In this document: positions 10,554 to 22,026 of the stretch, one piece after another | How positions within the stretch are numbered: position 1 is the first letter of the stretch | Layout of the letters: every line of letters begins with the position of its first letter | NCBI GenBank assembly: GCA_946699065.1 | Contig: CAMPDV010002818.1 | Coordinates: 1-64,000 of the forward strand | Origin: Loxodes magnus | Taxonomy: Eukaryota; Ciliophora; Karyorelictea; Loxodida; Loxodidae | DNA length: 64,000 nt | Reading direction: 5' to 3' | Notes under the pieces: generated by a model | Told to the model about the DNA's origin: nothing | The model's input: the letters and a program-made list of their open reading frames with translations, nothing else | Database searches by the model: none | Position numbers and translations under genes: made by a program

Positions 10554-13500
10554 ATAGAATTTCAGTTTTAAGGAGTATGCTTTGAGAGTAATAAGTATTT
10601 TTAAAAGTGAAGAAGTAAAGTAAGAAAGGAAGATAGAATTTCAGTTTTAAGGAGTTTGCTTTGAGAAGTAATAAGTATTTAGAAAAGTGAAGAAGTAAAG
10701 TAAGAAAAGAAGATAGAATTTCAGTTTTAAGGAGTTTGCTTTGAGAGTAATAAGTATTTTGAAAAGTGAAGAAGTAAAGTAAGAAAGGAAGATAGAATTT
10801 CAGTTTTAAAGATTATGCTTTGAGAGTAATAAGTATTTTGAAAAGTGAAGAAGTAAAGTAAGAAAAGAAGATAGAATTTCAGTTTTAAGGAGTATGCTTT
10901 GAGAGTAATAAGTATTTTGAAAAGTGAAGAAGTAAAGTAAGAAAAGAAGATAGAATTTCAGTTTTAAGGAGTATGCTTTTAAAGGTATAAGTATTTTTAA
11001 AAGTAAATAAGTAAAGTAAGAAAAGAAGATAGAATTTCAGTTTTAAGGAGTATGCTTTGAGAGTAATAAGTATTTTGAAAAGTGAAGAAGTAAAGTAAGA
11101 AAAGAAGATAGAATTTCAGTTTTAAGGAGTTTGCTTTGAGAAGTAATAAGTATTTAGAAAAGTGAAGAAGTAAAGTAAGAAAAGAAGATAGAATTTCAGT
11201 TTTAAGGAGTTTGCTTTGAGAGTAATAAGTATTTAGAAAAGTGAAGAAGTAAAGTAAGAAAGGAAGATAGAATTTCAGTTTTAAAGATTATGCTTTGAGA
11301 AGTAATAAGTATTTTGAAAAGTGAATAAGTAAAGTAAGAAAAGAAGATAGAATTTCAGTTTTAAGGAGTTTGCTTTGAGAGTAATAAGTATTTTGAAAAG
11401 TGAAGAAGTAAAGTAAGAAAAGAAGATAGAATTTCAGTTTTAAAGATTATGCTTTGAGAGTAATAAGTATTTAGAAAAGTGAAGAAGTAAAGTAAGAAAA
11501 GAAGATAGAATTTCAGTTTTAAAGATTATGCTTTGAGAGTAATAAGTATTTTTAAAAGTGAAGAAGTAAAGTAAGAAAAGAAGATAGAATTTCAGTTTTA
11601 AGGAGTATGCTTTTAAAGGTATAAGTATTTTTAAAAGTAAATAAGTAAAGTAAGAAAAGAAGATAGAATTTCAGTTTTAAGGAGTATGCTTTGAGAGTAA
11701 TAAGTATTTTGAAAAGTGAAGAAGTAAAGTAAGAAAAGAAGATAGAATTTCAGTTTTAAAGATTATGCTTTGAGAGTAATAAGTATTTAGAAAAGTGAAG
11801 AAGTAAAGTAAGAAAAGAAGATAGAATTTCAGTTTTAAGGAGTATGCTTTGAGAGTAATAAGTATTTTGAAAAGTGAAGAAGTAAAGTAAGAAAGGAAGA
11901 TAGAATTTCAGTTTTAAAGATTATGCTTTGAGAGTAATAAGTATTTTGAAAAGTGAAGAAGTAAAGTAAGAAAAGAAGATAGAATTTCAGTTTTAAGGAG
12001 TATGCTTTGAGAAGTAATAAGTATTTTGAAAAGTGAATAAGTAAAGTAAGAAAAGAAGATAGAATTTCAGTTTTAAGGAGTATGCTTTGAGAGTAATAAG
12101 TATTTTGAAAAGTGAAGAAGTAAAGTAAGAAAGGAAGATAGAATTTCAGTTTTAAAGATAATGCTTTGAGAGTAATAAGTATTTTGAAAAGTGAAGAAGT
12201 AAAGTAAGAAAGGAAGATAGAATTTCAGTTTTAAAGATTATGCTTTGAGAGTAATAAGTATTTTGAAAAGTGAAGAAGTAAAGTAAGAAAGGAAGATAGA
12301 ATTTCAGTTTTAAGGAGTATGCTTTGAGAAGTAATAAGTATTTTGAAAAGTGAATAAGTAAAGTAAGAAAAGAAGATAGAATTTCAGTTTTAAGGAGTTT
12401 GCTTTGAGAGTAATAAGTATTTTGAAAAGTGAAGAAGTAAAGTAAGAAATGAAGATAGAATTTCAGTTTTAAAGATTATGCTTTGAGAGTAATAAGTATT
12501 TAGAAAAGTGAAGAAGTAAAGTAAGAAAAGAAGATAGAATTTCAGTTTTAAAGATTATGCTTTTAGAGGTAATAAGTATTTTTAAAAGTGAAGAAGTAAA
12601 GTAAGAAAAGAAGATAGAATTTCAGTTTTAAGGAGTATGCTTTTAAAGGTATAAGTATTTTTAAAAGTGAAGAAGTAAAGTAAGAAAAGAAGATAGAATT
12701 TCAGTTTTAAGGAGTATGCTTTTAAAGGTATAAGTATTTTTAAAAGTAAATAAGTAAAGTAAGAAAAGAAGATAGAATTTCAGTTTTAAGGAGTATGCTT
12801 TGAGAGTAATAAGTATTTTGAAAAGTGAAGAAGTAAAGTAAGAAAAGAAGATAGAATTTCAGTTTTAAAGATTATGCTTTGAGAGTAATAAGTATTTAGA
12901 AAAGTGAAGAAGTAAAGTAAGAAAATAAGATAGAATTTCAGTTTTAAGGAGTATGCTTTGAGAGTAATAAGTATTTTGAAAAGTGAAGAAGTAAAGTAAG
13001 AAAAGAAGATAGAATTTCAGTTTTAAGAAGTTTGCTTTGAGAAGTAATAAGTATTTAGAAAAGTGAAGAAGTAAAGTAAGAAAGGAAGATAGAATTTCAG
13101 TTTTAAAGATTATGCTTTTAAAGGTAATAAGTATTTTGAAAAGTGAAGAAGTAAAGTAAGAAAGGAAGATAGAATTTCAGTTTTAAAGATTATGCTTTGA
13201 GAGTAATAAGTATTTTGAAAAGTGAAGAAGTAAAGTAAGAAAAGAAGATAGAATTTCAGTTTTAAAGATTATGTTTTGAGAGTAATAAGTATTTAGAAAA
13301 GTGAAGAAGTAAAGTAAGAAAAGAAGATAGAATTTCAGTTTTAAAGAGTATGCTTTTAAAGGTAATAAGTATTTTGAAAAGTGAAGAAGTAAAGTAAGAA
13401 AAGAAGATAGAATTTCAGTTTTAAGGAGTATGCTTTGAGAGTAATAAGTATTTTGAAAAGTGAAGAAGTAAAGTAAGAAAAGAAGATAGAATTTCAGTTT

Positions 13501-15999
13501 TAAAGAGTATGCTTTGAGAGTAATAAGTATTTTGAAAAGTGAAGAAGTAAAGTAAGAAAAGAAGATAGAATTTCAGTTTTAAAGAGTATGCTTTTAAAGG
13601 TAATAAGTATTTTGAAAAGTGAAGAAGTAAAGTAAGAAAAGAAGATAGAATTTCAGTTTTAAGGAGTATGCTTCGAGAAGTAATAAATATTTAGAAAAGT
13701 GAAGAAGTAAAGTAAGAAAAGAAGATAGAATTTCAGTTTTAAAGATTATGCTTTGAGAGTAATAAGTATTTAGAAAAGTGAAGAAGTAAAGTAAGAAAAG
13801 AAGATAGAATTTCAGTTTTAAGGAGTATGCTTCGAGAAGTAATAAATATTTAGAAAAGTGAAGAAGTAAAGTAAGAAAAGAAGATAGAATTTCAGTTTTA
13901 AGGAGTATGCTTCGAGAAGTAATAAGTATTTAGAAAAGTGAAGAAGTAAAGTAAGAAAGGAAGATAGAATTTCAGTTTTAAAGATTATGCTTTGAGAGTA
14001 ATAAGTATTTAGAAAAGTGAAGAAGTAAAGTAAGAAAAGAAGATAGAATTTCAGTTTTAAGGAGTATGCTTTTAAAGGTATAAGTATTTTTAAAAGTAAA
14101 TAAGTAAAGTAAGAAAAGAAGATAGAATTTCAGTTTTAAGGAGTATGCTTTGAGAGTAATAAGTATTTTGAAAAGTGAAGAAGTAAAGTAAGAAAAGAAG
14201 ATAGAATTTCAGTTTTAAAGATTATGCTTTGAGAGTAATAAGTATTTAGAAAAGTGAAGAAGTAAAGTAAGAAAAGAAGATAGAATTTCAGTTTTAAGGA
14301 GTATGCTTTGAGAGTAATAAGTATTTTGAAAAGTGAAGAAGTAAAGTAAGAAAAGAAGATAGAATTTCAGTTTTAAGAAGTTTGCTTTGAGAAGTAATAA
14401 GTATTTAGAAAAGTGAAGAAGTAAAGTAAGAAAGGAAGATAGAATTTCAGTTTTAAGGAGTATGCTTCGAGAAGTAATAAGTATTTAGAAAAGTGAAGAA
14501 GTAAAGTAAGAAAGGAAGATAGAATTTCAGTTTTAAGGAGTTTGCTTTGAGAGTAATAAGTATTTAGAAAAGTGAAGAAGTAAAGTAAGAAAAGAAGATA
14601 GAATTTCAGTTTTAAGGAGTATGCTTCGAGAAGTAATAAGTATTTAGAAAAGTGAAGAAGTAAAGTAAGAAAGGAAGATAGAATTTCAGTTTTAAAGATT
14701 ATGCTTTGAGAAGTAATAAGTATTTTTAAAAGTGAAGAAGTAAAGTAAGAAAGGAAGATAGAATTTCAGTTTTAAAGTTATGCTTTGAGAGTAATAAGTA
14801 TTTAGAAAAGTGAAGAAGTAAAGTAAGAAAAGAAGATAGAATTTCAGTTTTAAAGATTATGCTTTTAGAGGTAATAAGTATTTTGAAAAGTGAAGAAGTA
14901 AAGTAAGAAAGGAAGATAGAATTTCAGTTTTAAGGAGTTTGCTTCGAGAAGTAATAAATATTTAGAAAAGTGAAGAAGTAAAGTAAGAAAAGAAGATAGA
15001 ATTTCAGTTTTAAGGAGTATGCTTTGAGAAGTAATAAGTATTTTGAAAAGTGAAGAAGTAAAGTAAGAAAAGAAGATAGAATTTCAGTTTTAAGGAGTAT
15101 GCTTTGAGAAGTAATAAGTATTTAGAAAAGTGAAGAAGTAAAGTAAGAAAAGAAGATAGAATTTCAGTTTTAAGGAGTATGCTTCGAGAAGTAATAAATA
15201 TTTAGAAAAGTGAAGAAGTAAAGTAAGAAAGGAAGATAGAATTTCAGTTTTAAAGTTATGCTTTGAGAAGTAATAAATATTTAGAAAATTGAAGAAGTAA
15301 AGTAAGAAAAGAAGATAGAATTTCAGTTTTAAGGAGTATGCTTTGAGAGTAATAAGTATTTTGAAAAGTGAAGAAGTAAAGTAAGAAAGGAAGATAGAAT
15401 TTCAGTTTTAAGGAGTATGCTTTGAGAGTAATAAGTATTTTTAAAAGTGAAGAAGTAAAGTAAGAAAGGAAGATAGAATTTCAGTTTTAAGGAGTATGCT
15501 TTGAGAAGTAATAAGTATTTTGAAAAGTGAATAAGTAAAGTAAGAAAAGAAGATAGAATTTCAGTTTTAAGGAGTTTGCTTTGAGAAGTAATAAGTATTT
15601 TTAAAAGTGAAGAAGTAAAGTAAGAAAAGAAGATAGAATTTCAGTTTTAAAGATTATGCTTTGAGAGTAATAAGTATTTAGAAAAGTGAAGAAGTAAAGT
15701 AAGAAAAGAAGATAGAATTTCAGTTTTAAGGAGTATGCTTCGAGAAGTAATAAGTATTTAGAAAAGTGAAGAAGTAAAGTAAGAAAAGAAGATAGAATTT
15801 CAGTTTTAAGGAGTATGCTTCGAGAAGTAATAAGTATTTAGAAAAGTGAAGAAGTAAAGTAAGAAAGGAAGATAGAATTTCAGTTTTAAAGATTATGCTT
15901 TGAGAGTAATAAGTATTTTGAAAAGTGAAGAAGTAAAGTAAGAAAGGAAGATAGAATTTCAGTTTTAAGGAGTTTGCTTTGAGAGTAATAAGTATTTTG

Positions 16000-16760
16000 A
16001 AAAGTGAAGAAGTAAAGTAAGAAAAGAAGATAGAATTTCAGTTTTAAAGATTATGCTTTGAGAGTAATAAGTATTTTGAAAAGTGAAGAAGTAAAGTAAG
16101 AAAAGAAGATAGAATTTCAGTTTTAAGGAGTATGCTTCGAGAAGTAATAAATATTTAGAAAAGTGAAGAAGTAAAGTAAGAAAAGAAGATAGAATTTCAG
16201 TTTTAAGGAGTATGCTTCGAGAAGTAATAAGTATTTTGAAAAGTGAAGAAGTAAAGTAAGAAAGGAAGATAGAATTTCAGTTTTAAAGATTATGCTTTGA
16301 GAAGTAATAAGTATTTTTAAAAGTGAAGAAGTAAAGTAAGAAAGGAAGATAGAATTTCAGTTTTAAAGTTATGCTTTGAGAGTAATAAGTATTTAGAAAA
16401 GTGAAGAAGTAAAGTAAGAAAAGAAGATAGAATTTCAGTTTTAAAGATTATGCTTTTAGAGGTAATAAGTATTTTAAAAAGTGAAGAAGTAAAGTAAGAA
16501 AGGAAGATAGAATTTCAGTTTTAAGGAGTTTGCTTCGAGAAGTAATAAATATTTAGAAAAGTGAAGAAGTAAAGTAAGAAAAGAAGATAGAATTTCAGTT
16601 TTAAGGAGTATGCTTTGAGAAGTAATAAGTATTTTGAAAAGTGAAGAAGTAAAGTAAGAAAAGAAGATAGAATTTCAGTTTTAAGGAGTATGCTTCGAGA
16701 AGTAATAAATATTTAGAAAAGTGAAGAAGTAAAGTAAGAAAGGAAGATAGAATTTCAGTT
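16000..16760 (+). repeat. Eight-monomer module with TATTTTAAAAAG, copy 1
   Basis: This module recurs four times in the left domain. Its order is CGAGAAG/AAATATTTAG, CGAGAAG, AAAGATTATG/TATTTTTA, short AAAGTTATG, TTAGAGG with the rare TATTTTAAAAAG, GGAGTTTG/CGAGAAG, GGAGTATG/TGAGAAG, and CGAGAAG/AAATATTTAG. The diagnostic ATTTTAAAAAGTG is at 16,471, 17,668, 18,384 and 21,010. The offsets are 1,197, 716 and 2,626 bp, or about 15, 9 and 33 monomers. A related run at 14,860-15,000 has TATTTTGAAAAG instead and may be a precursor. The left edge is approximate. Confidence 0.75.
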
Positions 16761-17140
16761 TTAAGGATTATGCTTTGAGAAGTAATAAGTATTTAGAAAA
16801 GTGAAGAAGTAAAGTAAGAAAGGAAGATAGAATTTTTGTTTTAAGGAGTATGCTTTGAGAAGTAATAAGTATTTAGAAAAGTGAAGAAGTAAAGTAAAAA
16901 AAGAAGATAGAATTTCAGTTTTAAGGAGTCTGCTTTGAGAGGTAATAAGTATTTTGAAAAGTGAAGAAGTAAAGTAAGAAAGGAAGATAGAATTTCAGTT
17001 TTAAGGATTATGCTTTGAGAAGTAATAAGTATTTAGAAAAGTGAAGAAGTAAAGTAAGAAAGGAAGATAGAATTTTTGTTTTAAGGAGTATGCTTTGAGA
17101 AGTAATAAGTATTTTTAAAAGTGAAGAAGTAAAGTAAGAA
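16745..17140 (+). repeat. 240-bp HOR marked by GAATTTTTGTTTT
   Basis: Three monomers repeat with an exact 240-bp offset. The rare start GAATTTTTGTTTT, replacing GAATTTCAGTTTT, lies at about 16,830 and 17,070, each time after a GGATTATG/TGAGAAG monomer. A third monomer of the rare type lies alone near 22,401. The change removes the first of the two C residues in the monomer. The middle monomer carries two further rare changes, GGAGTCTGC and TGAGAGGTAA, near 16,926-16,942. Confidence 0.68.
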
Positions 17141-17939
17141 AAGAAGATAGAATTTCAGTTTTAAGGAGTATGCTTTGAGAGTAATAAGTATTTTGAAAAG
17201 TGAAGAAGTAAAGTAAGAAAAGAAGATAGAATTTCAGTTTTAAGGAGTATGCTTCGAGAAGTAATAAATATTTAGAAAAGTGAAGAAGTAAAGTAAGAAA
17301 AGAAGATAGAATTTCAGTTTTAAGGAGTATGCTTCGAGAAGTAATAAATATTTAGAAAAGTGAAGAAGTAAAGTAAGAAAAGAAGATAGAATTTCAGTTT
17401 TAAGGAGTATGCTTCGAGAAGTAATAAGTATTTAGAAAAGTGAAGAAGTAAAGTAAGAAAGGAAGATAGAATTTCAGTTTTAAAGATTATGCTTTGAGAA
17501 GTAATAAGTATTTTTAAAAGTGAAGAAGTAAAGTAAGAAAGGAAGATAGAATTTCAGTTTTAAAGTTATGCTTTGAGAGTAATAAGTATTTAGAAAAGTG
17601 AAGAAGTAAAGTAAGAAAAGAAGATAGAATTTCAGTTTTAAAGATTATGCTTTTAGAGGTAATAAGTATTTTAAAAAGTGAAGAAGTAAAGTAAGAAAGG
17701 AAGATAGAATTTCAGTTTTAAGGAGTTTGCTTCGAGAAGTAATAAATATTTAGAAAAGTGAAGAAGTAAAGTAAGAAAAGAAGATAGAATTTCAGTTTTA
17801 AGGAGTATGCTTTGAGAAGTAATAAGTATTTTTAAAAGTGAAGAAGTAAAGTAAGAAAAGAAGATAGAATTTCAGTTTTAAGGAGTATGCTTTGAGAGTA
17901 ATAAGTATTTTGAAAAGTGAAGAAGTAAAGTAAGAAAAG

Positions 17940-19400
17940 AAGATAGAATTTCAGTTTTAAAGATTATGCTTTGAGAGTAATAAGTATTTTGAAAAGTGAA
18001 GAAGTAAAGTAAGAAAAGAAGATAGAATTTCAGTTTTAAGGAGTATGCTTCGAGAAGTAATAAATATTTAGAAAAGTGAAGAAGTAAAGTAAGAAAAGAA
18101 GATAGAATTTCAGTTTTAAGGAGTATGCTTCGAGAAGTAATAAGTATTTAGAAAAGTGAAGAAGTAAAGTAAGAAAGGAAGATAGAATTTCAGTTTTAAA
18201 GATTATGCTTTGAGAAGTAATAAGTATTTTTAAAAGTGAAGAAGTAAAGTAAGAAAGGAAGATAGAATTTCAGTTTTAAAGTTATGCTTTGAGAGTAATA
18301 AGTATTTAGAAAAGTGAAGAAGTAAAGTAAGAAAAGAAGATAGAATTTCAGTTTTAAAGATTATGCTTTTAGAGGTAATAAGTATTTTAAAAAGTGAAGA
18401 AGTAAAGTAAGAAAGGAAGATAGAATTTCAGTTTTAAGGAGTTTGCTTCGAGAAGTAATAAATATTTAGAAAAGTGAAGAAGTAAAGTAAGAAAAGAAGA
18501 TAGAATTTCAGTTTTAAGGAGTATGCTTTGAGAAGTAATAAGTATTTTGAAAAGTGAAGAAGTAAAGTAAGAAAAGAAGATAGAATTTCAGTTTTAAGGA
18601 GTATGCTTCGAGAAGTAATAAATATTTAGAAAAGTGAAGAAGTAAAGTAAGAAAGGAAGATAGAATTTCAGTTTTAAGGAGTTTGCTTTGAGAGTAATAA
18701 GTATTTTGAAAAGTGAAGAAGTAAAGTAAGAAAGGAAGATAGAATTTCAGTTTTAAGGAGTTTGCTTTGAGAGGTAATAAGTATTTTTAAAAGTGAAGAA
18801 GTAAAGTAAGAAAAGAAGATAGAATTTCAGTTTTAAGGAGTATGCTTTTAAAGGTATAAGTATTTTTAAAAGTGAAGAAGTAAAGTAAGAAAAGAAGATA
18901 GAATTTCAGTTTTAAGGAGTATGCTTCGAGAAGTAATAAGTATTTAGAAAAGTGAAGAAGTAAAGTAAGAAAGGAAGATAGAATTTCAGTTTTAAGGATT
19001 ATGCTTCGAGAAGTAATAAGTATTTAGAAAAGTGAAGAAGTAAAGTAAGAAAGGAAGATAGAATTTCAGTTTTAAAGATTATGCTTTTAAAGGTAATAAG
19101 TATTTAGAAAAGTGAAGAAGTAAAGTAAGAAAAGAAGATAGAATTTCAGTTTTAAAGTTATGCTTTGAGAAGTAATAAATATTTAGAAAATTGAAGAAGT
19201 AAAGTAAGAAAAGAAGATAGAATTTCAGTTTTAAGGAGTATGCTTTGAGAGTAATAAGTATTTTGAAAAGTGAAGAAGTAAAGTAAGAAAGGAAGATAGA
19301 ATTTCAGTTTTAAGGAGTATGCTTTGAGAGTAATAAGTATTTTTAAAAGTGAAGAAGTAAAGTAAGAAAGGAAGATAGAATTTCAGTTTTAAGGAGTATG
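17940..19400 (+). repeat. HOR block of ~18 monomers, copy 1
   Basis: A run of about 18 monomers reappears at 20,566-22,026 with a constant offset of 2,626 bp. Every subtype I checked is in the same order, including TATTTTAAAAAG, short AAAGTTAT, TGAGAGGTAA, TTAAAGGTA and the rare GAAAATTGAAG. The first eight or so monomers are the module described at 16,000-16,760. The last monomers (AAAGTTAT/GAAAATTG and the three after it) also recur at 19,551-19,840 and near 15,241-15,540, so smaller units are nested in larger ones. Confidence 0.82.
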
Positions 19401-20565
19401 CTTTGAGAAGTAATAAGTATTTTGAAAAGTGAAGAAGTAAAGTAAGAAAGGAAGATAGAATTTCAGTTTTAAGGAGTTTGCTTTTAAAGGTAATAAGTAT
19501 TTAGAAAAGTGAAGAAGTAAAGTAAGAAAGGAAGATAGAATTTCAGTTTTAAAGTTATGCTTTGAGAAGTAATAAATATTTAGAAAATTGAAGAAGTAAA
19601 GTAAGAAAAGAAGATAGAATTTCAGTTTTAAGGAGTATGCTTTGAGAGTAATAAGTATTTTGAAAAGTGAAGAAGTAAAGTAAGAAAGGAAGATAGAATT
19701 TCAGTTTTAAGGAGTATGCTTTGAGAGTAATAAGTATTTTTAAAAGTGAAGAAGTAAAGTAAGAAAGGAAGATAGAATTTCAGTTTTAAGGAGTATGCTT
19801 TGAGAAGTAATAAGTATTTTGAAAAGTGAATAAGTAAAGTAAGAAAAGAAGATAGAATTTCAGTTTTAAGGAGTTTGCTTTGAGAAGTAATAAGTATTTT
19901 TAAAAGTGAAGAAGTAAAGTAAGAAAAGAAGATAGAATTTCAGTTTTAAAGATTATGCTTTGAGAGTAATAAGTATTTTTAAAAGTGAAGAAGTAAAGTA
20001 AGAAAAGAAGATAGAATTTCAGTTTTAAGGAGTATGCTTCGAGAAGTAATAAATATTTAGAAAAGTGAAGAAGTAAAGTAAGAAAAGAAGATAGAATTTC
20101 AGTTTTAAGGAGTATGCTTCGAGAAGTAATAAGTATTTAGAAAAGTGAAGAAGTAAAGTAAGAAAGGAAGATAGAATTTCAGTTTTAAAGATTATGCTTT
20201 GAGAGTAATAAGTATTTAGAAAAGTGAAGAAGTAAAGTAAGAAAAGAAGATAGAATTTCAGTTTTAAGGAGTATGCTTCGAGAAGTAATAAGTATTTAGA
20301 AAAGTGAAGAAGTAAAGTAAGAAAAGAAGATAGAATTTCAGTTTTAAGGAGTATGCTTCGAGAAGTAATAAGTATTTAGAAAAGTGAAGAAGTAAAGTAA
20401 GAAAGGAAGATAGAATTTCAGTTTTAAAGATTATGCTTTGAGAAGTAATAAGTATTTTGAAAAGTGAAGAAGTAAAGTAAGAAAGGAAGATAGAATTTCA
20501 GTTTTAAGGAGTTTGCTTTGAGAGTAATAAGTATTTTGAAAAGTGAAGAAGTAAAGTAAGAAAAG

Positions 20566-22026
20566 AAGATAGAATTTCAGTTTTAAAGATTATGCTTTGA
20601 GAGTAATAAGTATTTTGAAAAGTGAAGAAGTAAAGTAAGAAAAGAAGATAGAATTTCAGTTTTAAGGAGTATGCTTCGAGAAGTAATAAATATTTAGAAA
20701 AGTGAAGAAGTAAAGTAAGAAAAGAAGATAGAATTTCAGTTTTAAGGAGTATGCTTCGAGAAGTAATAAGTATTTAGAAAAGTGAAGAAGTAAAGTAAGA
20801 AAGGAAGATAGAATTTCAGTTTTAAAGATTATGCTTTGAGAAGTAATAAGTATTTTTAAAAGTGAAGAAGTAAAGTAAGAAAGGAAGATAGAATTTCAGT
20901 TTTAAAGTTATGCTTTGAGAGTAATAAGTATTTAGAAAAGTGAAGAAGTAAAGTAAGAAAAGAAGATAGAATTTCAGTTTTAAAGATTATGCTTTTAGAG
21001 GTAATAAGTATTTTAAAAAGTGAAGAAGTAAAGTAAGAAAGGAAGATAGAATTTCAGTTTTAAGGAGTTTGCTTCGAGAAGTAATAAATATTTAGAAAAG
21101 TGAAGAAGTAAAGTAAGAAAAGAAGATAGAATTTCAGTTTTAAGGAGTATGCTTTGAGAAGTAATAAGTATTTTGAAAAGTGAAGAAGTAAAGTAAGAAA
21201 AGAAGATAGAATTTCAGTTTTAAGGAGTATGCTTCGAGAAGTAATAAATATTTAGAAAAGTGAAGAAGTAAAGTAAGAAAGGAAGATAGAATTTCAGTTT
21301 TAAGGAGTTTGCTTTGAGAGTAATAAGTATTTTGAAAAGTGAAGAAGTAAAGTAAGAAAGGAAGATAGAATTTCAGTTTTAAGGAGTTTGCTTTGAGAGG
21401 TAATAAGTATTTTTAAAAGTGAAGAAGTAAAGTAAGAAAAGAAGATAGAATTTCAGTTTTAAGGAGTATGCTTTTAAAGGTATAAGTATTTTTAAAAGTG
21501 AAGAAGTAAAGTAAGAAAAGAAGATAGAATTTCAGTTTTAAGGAGTATGCTTCGAGAAGTAATAAGTATTTAGAAAAGTGAAGAAGTAAAGTAAGAAAGG
21601 AAGATAGAATTTCAGTTTTAAGGATTATGCTTCGAGAAGTAATAAGTATTTAGAAAAGTGAAGAAGTAAAGTAAGAAAGGAAGATAGAATTTCAGTTTTA
21701 AAGATTATGCTTTTAAAGGTAATAAGTATTTAGAAAAGTGAAGAAGTAAAGTAAGAAAAGAAGATAGAATTTCAGTTTTAAAGTTATGCTTTGAGAAGTA
21801 ATAAATATTTAGAAAATTGAAGAAGTAAAGTAAGAAAAGAAGATAGAATTTCAGTTTTAAGGAGTATGCTTTGAGAGTAATAAGTATTTTGAAAAGTGAA
21901 GAAGTAAAGTAAGAAAGGAAGATAGAATTTCAGTTTTAAGGAGTATGCTTTGAGAGTAATAAGTATTTTTAAAAGTGAAGAAGTAAAGTAAGAAAGGAAG
22001 ATAGAATTTCAGTTTTAAGGAGTATG
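20566..22026 (+). repeat. HOR block of ~18 monomers, copy 2
   Basis: This is the second copy of 17,940-19,400. At its right edge the last monomer has TATTTAG where copy 1 has TATTTTG, which marks the end of close similarity. At the left edge the monomer before it differs at GGAGTTTG against GGAGTATG. The absence of a length change over about 1.46 kb of matched sequence suggests a duplication more recent than most of this domain. Confidence 0.82.
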
